In this document: piece by piece, positions 10,646-20,105 of the stretch
Numbering within the stretch: position 1 is the stretch's first letter
Layout of the letters: the number at the start of each line of letters is the position of its first letter
Assembly: GCA_037974335.1 (NCBI GenBank)
Contig: CM075761.1
Coordinates: forward strand, 13,319,543 to 13,383,542
Reading direction: 5' to 3'
DNA: 64,000 bases
Source: Prionace glauca
Lineage: Eukaryota > Chordata > Chondrichthyes > Carcharhiniformes > Carcharhinidae
Program-made: the position numbers and the translations under genes
The notes under the pieces: model-generated
What the model saw: the letters and a program-made list of their open reading frames with translations, nothing else
The model's database searches: none
Told to the model about the DNA's origin: nothing

Positions 10646-11338
10646 ATCCTTCTTCCCGCTTAGAAAGGATAGCAGGACTAGTGGGCACAGCCTCAAGATA
10701 AAGGGGGGGGGGGGGGGGGGAGGCGGGGGGATGCAATTTAGATCAGAGTTGTGGAGGAACTTCTTCACTCAAAGGGTGGTGAGTTTCTGGAATTCTCTGC
10801 CCGTTGAAGTGGTGGAGGCACTGGAGGAGGCTATATTGAAGTCACGGATGGATAGGTTTCTGATAGACAAGGGAATTATGGGGAGAAAGCGGGAAAGTGA
10901 AACTGATCCACTTCAGATCAGCCATGATGTTATTGAATGGCGGGGCTGGCTCGAAGGGCTAGATAGCATAGAACCCTACAGTGCAGAAACAGGCCCTTCG
11001 GCCCATCGAGTCTGCACCGAACACAATCCCACCCAGACCCTATCCCCATATCCCTACACATTTACCTGCTAATCCCTCTAACCTACACATCCCAGGACAC
11101 TAAGGGGCAATTTTAACATAGCCAATGAACCTAACCCGCACATCTTTGGACTGTGGGAGGAAACCGGAGCACCCGGAGAAAACCCACGCAGACACGAGGA
11201 GAATGTGCAAACTCCACACAGGCAGTGACCCGAGCCGGGAATCGAACCCAGGACCCTGGAGCTGTGAAGCAGCAGTGCTAACCACTGTGCTACCGTGCCG
11301 CCCTCCTGCTCCTATTTCTTATGTTCTTATTAATCCAC
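10646..11338 (+). mobile_element. CR1-B 3' end split by a SINE
   Basis: From 'cttcttcccgcttagaaagg' it runs through a long G run (10700-10719) to 'ggctagatagc' at about 10968. It resumes at 11303 with 'ctcctgctcctatttcttat'. The inserted 333 bases are the SINE-1 at 10969-11302. Confidence 0.85.
10969..11302 (-). mobile_element. SINE-1, full length, young
   Basis: Complete from the tail (plus strand 'catagaaccctacagtgcag') to the tRNA-like head (minus strand 'gcacagtggttagcactgct', B box 'gggttcgattcccggc'). It differs at only about three positions over 220 bases from the copy at 61309-61531, so both are recent. Confidence 0.9.
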
Positions 11339-11346
11339 GCGCGCGG

Positions 11347-11425
11347 CAGGACTAATTTAAATTGTCACCCTCAGGACTAATTTAAATTGTCCTCCCTCAG
11401 GACTAATTTAAATTGTCACCCTCTC
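11347..11425 (+). repeat. Three tandem 27-bp units
   Basis: 'aggactaatttaaattgtc' followed by 'accctc' or 'ctccctc' occurs three times in a row with one or two differences. No function is visible. Confidence 0.85.
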
Positions 11426-11434
11426 ACCTTCACT

Positions 11435-11513
11435 TACATAAGAACATAAGAAATAGGAACAGGAATAGGCCATCTGGCCCTTCGAGCCTGCCCCGCCATT
11501 CAATAAGATCATG
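11435..11513 (-). mobile_element. CR1-B 3' tail fragment
   Basis: 'acataagaacataagaaat' to 'aataagatcatgg', then directly abutting CR1-A. The rest of the CR1-B copy is missing. Confidence 0.8.
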
Positions 11514-11682
11514 GCAGTTGTAAATGCACCTAGTTTGGGGGCGTTTAAGAGATCTGTGGATAGGTTTATGGATGAAAAGGGATTGGTTTAGGCTAGTGGG
11601 TCATTGTTTTGTAACTGGTCGGCGCAACATCGTGGGCCGAAGGGCCTGTTCTGCGCTGTAATGTTCTATGTTCTATGTTCTA
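11514..11682 (+). mobile_element. CR1-A, 5'-truncated, very young
   Basis: No difference found by eye from the last 165 or so bases of the element at 1621-5929, including the final GTTCTAT repeats. Confidence 0.9.
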
Positions 11683-11789
11683 ATGGAAAATCATGCTGGG
11701 AGACTTTTCCCACAAGAAGATAAGGCCAAGGTAAAACAGGATAGATATCTTAAAGATTAGATCAACAGCACCATCTCAGCGACGGCGCT

Positions 11790-12160
11790 CTATTTCTGGG
11801 GAGGTGGTGCCCTACTGGTGTAATAGACAGCTATTAATCCAGAAAACCAAGTAATACTCGGGGAGCACACATTCGAATCTGGCCACGGCAGATGAAAAAC
11901 AATTAATTAATTCAGTAAAAATCTGAAATTAAATATTTACTGATGAGTGTGAAACCATTGTTGATTGTCAGGAGATATCCCGTGTGGTTTATTTAAATCC
12001 TTTTGGGAAGGAAATCTGCCGATCTTAACCGGTCTGGCCTACATGTGACTTTAGAGAGACAACTACGTAATTGAGTTTGAACTGCCCTCCAAATGCAACA
12101 AGGATAAGCAGTGAATGTTGGCTAGGCAGCGAACACTCATGCCCCACAAACTGTTAAATG
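11790..12160 (+). mobile_element. SINE-4 copy
   Basis: tRNA-like head with 'cacattcgaatctggcc' as a B-box-like stretch. The body includes 'ggtctggcctacatgtgact' and 'gaactgccctccaaatgc', and the end 'gcgaacactcatgccccac' matches the LINE-R 3' end. Confidence 0.65.
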
Positions 12161-12435
12161 CACAGGGATATGAACCTTTAAAAAGTTTACCTAGAACATT
12201 CAGCATGCATCCATCCAATAGTAACCTGAATTACAAGCGTGAAAAGGTGTTGTGTCGCAAAAACAGTGACGTATGTCAAACAAATTTTGTGTTCGCCCCA
12301 ACACGGCCCACAATGGTGTCATACTTTCCACAGCCCAGTTCGTCATAGTTTCCACCGAATGTGAAAAGGCCCAACTCAGTAGGAGTCAGATCAGGTCAGT
12401 CTGCAGAAGCGAAACAGTCAGAAAACAGTACCAAC

Positions 12436-12490
12436 ATGGCCAAGGAATTTTTATCTCTGATACTCGTACTCCAAATACAGCGGTTTCACT
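12436..12490 (+). CDS. Gene A exon 1: signal peptide of a V-C1 immune-type receptor
   Basis: First coding exon of a type I membrane receptor. ATG in a good context (ccaacATGG) opens 'MAKEFLSLILVLQIQRFH', a short polar start then a hydrophobic core, as in a secretory signal peptide. The exon ends in phase 1 at a strong donor (GTGAGT at 12491). Spliced to exon 2 the junction codon becomes Phe. The whole model is 12436-12490, 13280-13612, 13704-14033, 20106-20207, 20305-20335, 20534-20586, with phases 1-1-1-1-2-1 that all agree, about 301 residues to the last exon found. The layout is signal, V-set, C1-set, transmembrane, tail. I infer a cell-surface immune receptor related to the pIgR/CD300/TREM group or to skate modular-domain immune-type receptors. 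The exact family and ligand are unknown. No TATA box or transcription start is evident upstream. Confidence 0.8.
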
Positions 12491-12594
12491 GTGAGTGACC
12501 GGCGGGTGTGAAGTTTAAGTGGAATCTCTTTTATTAACCAGCATTTGAATTTTCCAATGTGAAAACATGAGCCAGTGTTAATCTGGTTTCCAAT

Positions 12595-12722
12595 GGGGGT
12601 GCCGTAAGCGTAGACATGGGTCAAGGGTGGAGGAGGAAAAACACATTGTTAAGATGGTGGCGCGGGATCGTTGGGCCGAAGGGCCCGTTTCCCGTGCTAT
12701 GTTATTCTTTGTTCTTTGTTTA
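12595..12722 (+). mobile_element. SINE-2 3' fragment
   Basis: In gene A intron 1. 'gatcgttgggccgaagggcc' and 'ttctttgttctttgtt' mark the SINE-2 tail. Confidence 0.8.
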
Positions 12723-12829
12723 GGTGAAGGAATTTGATCTGATTATAGCAGTTCATTATTGGTTCCATCCCGAAAGCAGGAACAGATAAAGTAATCAATA
12801 AATGGGACCAACAGTATTTACAAAGAATA

Positions 12830-13205
12830 ATGACATTGGTGGCAGAATGCCAGCACGGCTCTCTCACTGAGACAGGGGCACGGGTTCGATCCCCGGCTGG
12901 GACCACTGCCCTGTGGTACCTTCTTCCCCGTGTCTGCGTGGATTTTTTCTCCGCGTGTCGCAGTCAAATAGATATGCCGGTTAGGTGCAATGGGAATGTC
13001 ATATTCTCCCGCGGTGTACCTGAACAGGCAGTGGTGACTGGTGGAGAGGGCGGGAATGTGGAACTGAGCCACGACAGATCAGCCATGATCTTATTGAATG
13101 GCGGGGCAGGCTCGAAGGGCCAGATGGCCTACTCCTGCTCCTATTTCTTATGTTCTTATGTAAGTCTACTTGTGTGAATAACAAGTAAACTCTAAACTTC
13201 AATTA
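12830..13205 (+). mobile_element. SINE-3 split by a CR1-B tail
   Basis: The head and body (12830-13062, B box 'gggttcgatccccggc') are separated from the SINE-3 tail 'taagtctacttgtgtg' (from 13161). The intervening 98 bases are a CR1-B 3' end. In gene A intron 1. Confidence 0.7.
13063..13160 (+). mobile_element. CR1-B 3' tail inside SINE-3
   Basis: 'cagatcagccatgatcttat' to the terminal 'tttcttatgttcttatg'. Only the last 98 or so bases of the LINE were copied. Confidence 0.8.
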
Positions 13206-13279
13206 CAGGCGAGGTTGTTAGTAAACGGTGGCTTCAGATAGTTCAGTACTCGGTTGTAACACAATAACAATCTCTCTAG

Positions 13280-13612
13280 TTACAGAATCTGAGTCCTATC
13301 TCTCTCACACCCCCTTGACAATAACAGCTGAAGTAGGCCAGGTGGTGGAATTACCCTGTCATTATACTTATGAAGTGGATTTGGTGTCTAACCATGCTTG
13401 GTGCAAGCAGCGTCTGGGTGGATCCCCAGTACAAATAAACACCTCATCCTGTACTGGGCCCCACTGTAAGTTTATTCCTGAAAAAGGCAATCCGGGAAAT
13501 GCACTGACTCTGAAAATTCGCAGTGTCCAGACGAATGATTCGGGTTCCTACTACTGCACATATAAAGCTGGATATGGACCGCTCCAGAAAGGGCCCACAC
13601 TCGTGGTTGGAG
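13280..13612 (+). CDS. Gene A exon 2: V-set Ig domain, pIgR/CD300-like
   Basis: A 333-bp phase 1-1 exon encoding one V-type immunoglobulin domain (residues about 20-129 of the model), placed outside the cell. Canonical Cys45 ('VELPCHY') and Cys111 ('NDSGSYYC') form the core disulfide, and Trp59 lies in 'HAWCKQ'. The Cys straight after Trp (Cys60) plus Cys76 and Cys81 suggest the second disulfide typical of the pIgR, CD300 and TREM group. Sequons lie at Asn72 and Asn104. The end 'KGPTLVV' is not a classical FGxG J motif, and nothing suggests rearrangement. Two AGs compete as acceptor. The one at 13278-13279 keeps the frame; the one at 13284-13285 would make TAA with exon 1, which decides the start. 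The donor GTAAGA begins at 13613, and the next intron is only 91 bp. Confidence 0.88.
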
Positions 13613-13703
13613 GTAAGAGAGCAAAATAAGTGTATTCAAATTGTGCACAGCATTACCATTTGTGTGTTAATTAATCGTTCACTGTGACCCAATCTCTGTC
13701 TAG

Positions 13704-14033
13704 ACAGTTCCACCAACAAGACGGCTGTGCAGGTATTTGTCCCGCCGGGTGAGCTGGATTTGAATGATTCTGTGCCTTTAGTGTGTTTGGTGAGTGGAGT
13801 TTCCTCCAACCAGATTGCTATTTTCTGGAATATTTCCGGTCTGGTCACTGAGGGATCTCGTGGTCCCGGGATAATGGATGAGGACGGAACCTACAGCATC
13901 AGAACTCATGTCATGGTGTCGGGGGACAATTGTAGAAGGAGCACTGTGTGTACTTGCATTGTTCAACTGGGAATTCCAGGGGGACCCTTGACAAAGAGTG
14001 TGTCGTTCTCCGAAGCAGCAGAGTCTGGGACAG
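13704..14033 (+). CDS. Gene A exon 3: C1-set Ig domain
   Basis: A 330-bp phase 1-1 exon (acceptor 'tctctgtctag', donor GTGAGT) giving residues about 130-239. Cys157 ('VPLVCLVSG'), Trp171 ('IAIFWNISG') and Cys214 ('VCTCIVQ') have the spacing of a constant-type domain. 'DEDGTYSIRTHVMV' and the end 'IPGGPLTKSVSF' closely follow the D-E strands and the G-strand end of antigen-receptor constant (C1-set) domains. Extra Cys206 and Cys212 could make a second bridge. Sequons lie at Asn134, 150 and 172. A V domain followed by a C1-like domain in a non-rearranging receptor is uncommon and is the most notable point about gene A. The C1 assignment is by motif only and a C2 fold is not excluded. Confidence 0.85.
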
Positions 14034-14199
14034 GTGAGTTGTTAATCTCATTGATAATGATTTGAACTCAACTCAGTTCAGGTAATGTACCAGATACTAA
14101 GAAACTGAAATTTGTGATTTGTATAGGAGTAATATCCAATTTTGATTGCTTTACCCTCTAGCCCGGTCGCATTTCCCCTTCAGCTCAGAATATGGATGA

Positions 14200-14482
14200 C
14201 AGACTAGCGTAATCGTTCGCACTGCTGCCTCACAGCGACATAGACCCCAGTTCAATTCCTGGCTTGGTTCACAGTCTATGCAGACTCTGCATGTACAACC
14301 CGTGTCTGCGTGGCTTTCCTCCGGGTGCTTTTTTCCCTCACCTTCCAAAATTCGTGCTGGTTAGGTGCATTCGCCATGTTAAATTGTCCTTCAGTATACC
14401 TTAACGGGCTCCAGATTCGCAAAGGAACTTAATTGCAGAGTTAATGCATGCCTACTTGTGTCACTAACAAATACACTAAAAC
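14200..14482 (+). mobile_element. SINE-3 copy in gene A intron 3
   Basis: 'cactgctgcctcacagcgac', B-box-like 'agttcaattcctggc', and tail 'catgcctacttgtgtcacta'. Confidence 0.8.
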
Positions 14483-14489
14483 TCATCTA

Positions 14490-14760
14490 CATATGAACAT
14501 AAGAACATAAGAAATAGGAGCAGGAATAGGCCACCTAGCCCTTCGAGCTTGTCCCGCCATTCAATAAGATCATGGCTGATCTGAAATGGATCAGTTCCAC
14601 TTTCCCCCTTTTACCCCATAACCCCTAATTCCCTTATCTTCCAAAAACCTATCTACCCGTGACTTAAATGTATTCAATGAGGTTGCCACCCCCTCATCCT
14701 TCTAAACTCCAACGAGTGTAGACCCAGTGTATTTAGTGTCTACGAAAATCTGGTTTCCTT
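14490..14760 (-). mobile_element. CR1-B 3' end, rearranged
   Basis: Starts with the tail complement 'acataagaacataagaaat', continues through 'ccgtgacttaaatgtattc', then skips to a more 5' part ('ctcatccttctaaactcc'). It carries an internal deletion. Confidence 0.7.
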
Positions 14761-14989
14761 GATGAAAGGTATTTGTGAATCTGCCTCCATCACCTTTGCA
14801 AACAGTAGGATTTGGAATTTAATTAGGGTTAGTCTCATCTTGGATGCGCTTTACTGTCAGAAAAAAAACCGAGTGTGGTACTGACTTTGTAAAATTCATT
14901 TTCTCCTGAGGCATTATTTCAATTTCCAGGAATCTCACTTAAATATCTCGACTTTCTGTTTTACTTTCAATTCCTAATACCTAATTATA

Positions 14990-15175
14990 AGATCATAAGA
15001 AATAAGAGCAGGAGTAGGCCAGCTAGCCCTTCGAGCCTGCCCCGCCTTTCAATAAGATCATGGCTGATCTGAAATGGATCAGTTCCACTTTCCCGCTTTC
15101 TCCCCATAATCCTTAATTCCCCTGTCTATCAGAAACCTATCTACCCGTGACTTAAATATATTTAGCGAGGTGATT
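14990..15175 (-). mobile_element. CR1-B 3' fragment
   Basis: 'aagatcataagaaataagag' through 'ccgtgacttaaatatattta', cut off at 'gcgaggt'. Confidence 0.8.
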
Positions 15176-15429
15176 AAAGTCAGGATCTACAGCAGCGCCA
15201 AATTTGAGTTTATAGATTATTTTTACGCTATTTCATTTCATATATCAGCACATATTTGCTACTAGATTTTATATATCTGGAAGGTATCAGACAGGCCAAT
15301 GGAAGTACATGTAGCAATGCAATTCACAACTGGAATCGCATGCAGCTTCGGTGGTGGGAGATGTGCAGGGCTGCAAAGGAAACATAGGTCGTATTGCACT
15401 GTTCCAATAGATCATTCAACGATTTGATG

Positions 15430-15842
15430 CAAGTACTGGAGTTTAGAAGGGTGAGGGGGGATCTTATAGAGACGTACAAGATGATGAAAGAGATGGATAG
15501 GGTAGAGGTGGAGAGATTCTTCCCGTCAGAAAGGACAGCAGGACTAGAGGGCACAGCCTCAAGATAAGGGGGCGAGGGGCAGTTTAGAACGGAGTTGAGG
15601 AGGAACTTCTCCACTCAAAGAGTGGTGAATCTCTGGAATTCTCTGCCCGTTGAAGTTGTGGAGGCTATATTTTCGACACGGGTAGATAGGTTTTTGATAG
15701 ATAAGGGAATTAAGGGCTATGGGGAGAGAGCGGGAAAGTGGAACTGATCCACTTCAGATCAGCCATGATCCTATTGAATGGTGGGGCAGGCTCAAAGGGC
15801 TAGATGGCCTACTCCTGCTCCTATTTCTTATGTTCTTATGAG
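15430..15842 (+). mobile_element. CR1-B, 5'-truncated
   Basis: 'ctggagtttagaagggtgag' through the ORF2 end and the untranslated tail to 'ttcttatgttcttatg'. It carries frame-breaking changes. Confidence 0.85.
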
Positions 15843-15844
15843 AG

Positions 15845-16150
15845 ACTAAAGTCAGTTAGGATTATATTCATTGGAGGTTAGAAGAGTGAGAGGGGAATCT
15901 CATAGCAACTTATAAAATTCTAACAGGTTAGATTCAGAAAGAATGTTCCCAATGGTGTGGCAAGTCCAGAACTAGGGGTCATAGTTTGAGGATAAGGGAC
16001 TTTTAGGACTGAGGTGAGGAGAAATCTCTTCACCCAGAAGGTGGTGAATGTGTGGAATTCACTCCCACAGAAAGTAGTTGAGGCCAAAATGTTGTTTGAC
16101 TTTAAGAAGGAATTAGATATCGCTCTTGGAGCTTTTTATATTTTTATGTT
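15845..16150 (+). mobile_element. CR1-D 3' end
   Basis: 'cattggaggttagaagagtg', 'agaatgttcccaatgg' and 'agtagttgaggccaaaatg'. An older subfamily; the ORF at 16014-16364 merely runs through it. Confidence 0.75.
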
Positions 16151-16384
16151 CCTGTGTGTCTGTATAATTACCCGAATTAGTTTTCAAATAAATGTTGGTG
16201 CGATACTTTTAACATACAATCTGTCACACTCTGAACGTAGAACTATTTTGCTAGGCTTGCCAGCAAAATTACTTGTCCCTAATCACAAACATTATGCCAT
16301 GCATTCCATCCTGGACATTCGTGCGTTGCTAGCAGTTCCATGTAATGTTTCATTCCTCAGTTAGGGGTTACCACTTTTTAATTT

Positions 16385-16610
16385 TATTTTTAAAATTCAC
16401 TCGTGAGATCTGGGTGTTGCTTGCGAGGCTAACATTTATTGCTCATTCTTAGTTGTTTTTGAGCTGTGGTAGTGTCTTCTTCAAACGCTGTAGTCTATCC
16501 GACGCGAGTTGACCCACAGTACTGTTGGAGAGGAAATTCCAAGATCTTCACTTAGCGACTGTGAAGGAACGGCAACTTATTTCCAAGTCAATCGGTGACC
16601 TGAGGGGTAG
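16385..16610 (-). mobile_element. LINE-R 3' end
   Basis: 'gctaacatttattgctcatt', 'acagtactgttggagagg' and 'gtgaaggaacggcaac' match the 3' region of the LINE spread over 35.3-38.5 kb. Confidence 0.7.
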
Positions 16611-16681
16611 TTATAAAGAACAGTTCTGGTGCGCAGTTCTGGTCGCCTCACTACAGCAAGGATATGGAAGCTATTGAGAGA
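16611..16681 (+). mobile_element. CR1 ORF2 fragment, left arm split by LINE
   Basis: Ends 'ggaagctattgagag'. The same reading continues at 19689 with 'agggtgcagaggaaatttac', so the CR1-B at 16682-19688 landed inside this copy. Confidence 0.8.
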
Positions 16682-19600
16682 ACATAAGAACATAAGAAAT
16701 AGGAGCAGGAGTAGGCCATCTAGCCCTTCGAGCCTGCCCCGCCATTCAACAAGATGATGGCTGATCTGTCGTGGCACAGTTCCACCTTCCCGCCCTCTCC
16801 CCATAACCCTTAATCCCTTCTCTTATCAAAAACCCATCAACCCGCTTCTTAAAAATATTTAGCGAGGCAGCCTCCACCACTTCAACGGGCAGAGAATTCC
16901 AGAGATTCACCACCCTTTGAGTGAAGAAGTTCCTCCCCAACTCTGTTCTAAACCGCCTCCTCTTTATCTTGAGGCTGTGCCCCCTAGTCCTACTGTCTTT
17001 TTTGAGCGGGAAGAGTCTCTCCACCTCTATCCTATCCATCCCATTCATCATCTTATACGTCCCAATGAGATCTCCCCTCATTCTTCTAAACTCTAACGAG
17101 TACAAGCCTAGTTTATTCAGCCTCTCCTCATAGCTCAATCCCCTCAACTCTGGTATCAGCCTAGTAAACCTCCTCTGCACTCCCTCCAGGGCCAAAATAT
17201 CCTTGCGCAGGTGTGGCGCCCAAAACTGCACACAGTACTCCAGCTGCGGCCTCACCAATGCCCTATACAGCTGCAGCAAGACCTCCCTACTTTTATATTC
17301 AATGCCCCTCGCTATGAAGGCCAGCATCCCATTCGCCTTCCTGACCACCTGCTGCACCTGCAAGCTGGGTTTTTGCGACTCATTCACAAGGACCCCGAGG
17401 TCCCTCTGCACCGTCGCCTGCTGCAGTTTTTCGCCACGTAAGTAATAATCCTTCCTACCATTCCTCCTACCAAAGTGGACGACCTCACACTTGCCAACAT
17501 TAAATTCCATTTGCCATTTCCTGGCCCATTCGCCCAGCCTATCTAGATCCTTCTGCAGACTCTCCAAACACTCCACACAATTTGCCTTTCCCCCAATCTT
17601 GGAGTCATCAGCAAATTTCGACACCCTACACTCAGTTCCCTCCTCCAGATCATCTATATAAATGGTAAATAGCTGAGGCCCCAGCACCGACCCCTGGGGC
17701 ACCCCACTAGTCACCAACCGCCAATCCGAATAGCACCCATTGACCCCCACTCTCTGCCTCCTATTTGACAACCAATCCTCTATCCACGCTAACACCCTAC
17801 CCCCAACTCCATGTCCCCTGACCTTCTGCAATAACCTCTTGTGAGGTACCTGGTCAAACGCCTTCTGAAAATCCAGAAAGACCACATCCACCGGCTCTCC
17901 TCTATCCACTGCCCTCGACACATCCTCATAGAACTCCAGTAAATTTGTCAGACACGATTTCCCTTTAATGAAACCGTGCTGCGTCTGCTCTATCAAGCAA
18001 TTCCCCTCAAGATGCCTCGCTAATTCCTCCTTAATGACGGATTCTAACATTTTACCTACCACAGACGTTAAACTAACCGGCCTATAATTCCCCGCGTTTT
18101 GCCTGGCACCCTTCTGAAATAACGACGTAACATTAGCCGTTTTCCAATCTTCCGGCACTTCCCCGGAATCCAGCGACGTCTGGAAAATAACCACCAAGGC
18201 ATCCACTATCACCTCCGCCATTTCTTTCAGAACCCTCGGATGCATTCCATCCGGTCCTGGGGACTTGTCCACAATCAGCCCCTCCAGTCTGTCGAGCACC
18301 ACCTCTCTAGTAACAGTAATGTCATTAAGACCCTCCATTCCTACCACTTTTCCATCGCTAACACCCGGCAAATTATTCACGTCGTCCTCCGTGAAGACAG
18401 AAGCAAAAAGGTTATTCAAGACCTTAGCCATATCCCCATCCCCTACCACTAGCACTCCTTTCTCATCCTCTAAAGGACCAACGTTCACCCTAGTCAGCCT
18501 CTTCCTTTTTATATATTTATAAAAACTCTTGCTATCCTTTTTTATATTAAGTGCTAGCCCAGCCTCATAGCTTCTCCTACCCTCCTTTATCAACTTCTTT
18601 GTCAATCTTTGTTGACATTTAAACCTTTCCCAATCCTCTTCTCGCCCACTGCTCTTAGCTACTCTAAACTCTTCTGCTTTTAATTTAACACTTTCCTTCA
18701 CCTCCTTCGTTATCCACGGCTTATTACCTCTCCTCCTACTGTCCTTTTTAACCATCGGAATAAATTTCTGCTGAGCACCAAGAAAGATCTCCTTAAAGAT
18801 CCTCCACTGCTCATCAGCAGACCTACCTTCCAACGCACTCCCCCAGTCCACATTCGCCAATTCTTCTCTCATACTACCATACTCCCCTCTATTCAAACAA
18901 AGGACGCATGTCCGGGAACCCACTTTCTCCTCCTCCATCTGCACCAGAAACTCCACCATACAATGATCACTCTCTCCAAGAGGATCCTTCACCGCAAGGT
19001 CCCTAATTCTACCCGCCTCATTACATAGCACCAGATCCAAGATAGCTCGCTCCCTCGTCGGCTCCAACACACACTGTTCAAGGAAATTATCCCGGCAGCA
19101 TTCCAAGAACTCCTCCTCGAGCCCACCTCGTCCAACATGGGTCGTCCAATCAATATGCAGATTGAAATCTCCCATAACTACTGCCGTCCCATTCCTGCAC
19201 GCCGCACGTATTTGCGTGTTAACAGCCCGCCCCACCTCCAGATCATTATTCGGGGGTCTATAGACGACACCCACTAGCGTCTTCCTCCCTTTGCTGTTCC
19301 TAATCTCCACCCACAACGATTCCACTTTCTGCTCTTTGGCTCCGATATCATCCCTTGCTATCACCTTGATACTATCCTTCATCAGCAGTGCTACGCCACC
19401 CACTCTTTCCTCCTGCCTATCCTTCCTAAACACTTGATAGCCCTGTACATTCATCTCCCAGTCCCTGTCACCTTGCAGCCACCAAGGTGTAATGGCTACC
19501 AGATCGTATCCATTTGTGTCGATCTGCGCCACCAGCTCATCCACTTTATTCCGAATGCTTCGTGCATTCAGATAAAGCGCTTTCATCCCAGCCTTCACCT

Positions 19601-19688
19601 GGACCCTATTTGCCGTAACGCCACCAATTGGGACATCCTTGGCCTCTTCCCTTACCTGTACCCTATCCTTAACCCTATCCTTCCTTAA
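16682..19688 (-). mobile_element. CR1-B, about 3.0 kb, ORF2 open throughout
   Basis: Lies antisense in gene A intron 3. The 3' terminus (plus strand 'aacataagaacataagaaat') is complete. The 5' end is truncated upstream of the endonuclease, so ORF1 is missing. Both flanks are the two halves of an older CR1 copy on the plus strand, and 'gag' repeats at the junctions. Confidence 0.92.
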
Positions 19689-19736
19689 GAGGGTGCAGAG
19701 GAAATTTACAAGGGTGTTGCCTGGATTGGGAAGCAT
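16746..19736 (-). CDS. CR1-B ORF2 (endonuclease plus reverse transcriptase), 996 codons open
   Basis: The longest ORF in the window. The first 17 or so codons are flanking DNA read by chance; the element's own first Met is probably at 19586 ('MKALYLNARSIRNKVDEL'). Endonuclease motifs are 'GVVYRPPNND', 'VVMGDFNLHIDW' and 'GESDHCMVEF'. Where CR1 has 'ITETW' with the catalytic Glu, this copy reads 'ITPWWLQGDRDW', so that Glu is absent. Reverse transcriptase motifs are intact: 'DKSPGPDGMHP', 'FLDFQKAFDQVPH', 'SGVPQGSVLGPQLF', 'KFADDSKIGG'. The C-terminal region ends 'FKKRVDGFLIREGIKGYG'. An unbroken frame of this length implies a fairly recent insertion. It may be unable to nick DNA and lacks the 5' end and ORF1, so it is not autonomous. 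Confidence 0.9.
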   Translation of the reverse strand: MLPNPGNTLVNFLCTLLRKDRVKDRVQVREEAKDVPIGGVTANRVQVKAGMKALYLNARSIRNKVDELVAQIDTNGYDLVAITPWWLQGDRDWEMNVQGYQVFRKDRQEERVGGVALLMKDSIKVIARDDIGAKEQKVESLWVEIRNSKGRKTLVGVVYRPPNNDLEVGRAVNTQIRAACRNGTAVVMGDFNLHIDWTTHVGRGGLEEEFLECCRDNFLEQCVLEPTRERAILDLVLCNEAGRIRDLAVKDPLGESDHCMVEFLVQMEEEKVGSRTCVLCLNRGEYGSMREELANVDWGSALEGRSADEQWRIFKEIFLGAQQKFIPMVKKDSRRRGNKPWITKEVKESVKLKAEEFRVAKSSGREEDWERFKCQQRLTKKLIKEGRRSYEAGLALNIKKDSKSFYKYIKRKRLTRVNVGPLEDEKGVLVVGDGDMAKVLNNLFASVFTEDDVNNLPGVSDGKVVGMEGLNDITVTREVVLDRLEGLIVDKSPGPDGMHPRVLKEMAEVIVDALVVIFQTSLDSGEVPEDWKTANVTSLFQKGARQNAGNYRPVSLTSVVGKMLESVIKEELARHLEGNCLIEQTQHGFIKGKSCLTNLLEFYEDVSRAVDRGEPVDVVFLDFQKAFDQVPHKRLLQKVRGHGVGGRVLAWIEDWLSNRRQRVGVNGCYSDWRLVTSGVPQGSVLGPQLFTIYIDDLEEGTECRVSKFADDSKIGGKANCVECLESLQKDLDRLGEWARKWQMEFNVGKCEVVHFGRRNGRKDYYLRGEKLQQATVQRDLGVLVNESQKPSLQVQQVVRKANGMLAFIARGIEYKSREVLLQLYRALVRPQLEYCVQFWAPHLRKDILALEGVQRRFTRLIPELRGLSYEERLNKLGLYSLEFRRMRGDLIGTYKMMNGMDRIEVERLFPLKKDSRTRGHSLKIKRRRFRTELGRNFFTQRVVNLWNSLPVEVVEAASLNIFKKRVDGFLIREGIKGYGERAGRWNCATTDQPSSC

Positions 19737-19765
19737 GCCTTATGAAGATAGGTTGAGGGAGCTCG
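19689..19765 (+). mobile_element. CR1 ORF2 fragment, right arm
   Basis: Continues the copy at 16611-16681 ('RVQRKFTRVLPGLGSMPYED'), then stops where a SINE-2 begins. Confidence 0.8.
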
Positions 19766-20015
19766 GAGTTTGCGCATTCTCCCCTGTGGGTTTTCTCCGG
19801 GTGCTCCGGTTTCCTCCCACACCCCAAAGATGTGCTCTTATGCGGATTGGAGATAATAAATTGTCCCTAAATTAGTTTTCCCTCAATGTGGAATGCCATT
19901 AGCATTGATAAGGGTCATGGGTGGAGGGGGGACTACTAATGTTACAATGGCGGCGGGGGCTCGTTGGGCCGAAGGGCCTGTTTCCCGGGCTGTTTTTGTT
20001 CTTTTGTGCTTTTGA
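19766..20015 (+). mobile_element. SINE-2 copy
   Basis: 'gagtttgcgcattctcccc', 'cctcaatgtggaatgcc', 'gctcgttgggccgaagggcc' and 'tttttgttctttt'. It ends about 90 bp before the gene A transmembrane exon. Confidence 0.85.
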
Positions 20016-20105
20016 GATTGACTCGAGTGTCTTTTTTTCCATCCTTGAAACGCGGAAGAAAATTATTTGACCCAGCAACAGTTTCTAAGTGTTTCCTCTT
20101 TGTAG

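Noticed and set aside
10969-11302. Possible tRNA gene (A and B box)
   Set aside because: The boxes belong to the head of a SINE; no cloverleaf of a working tRNA. The same applies to all SINE heads in the window.
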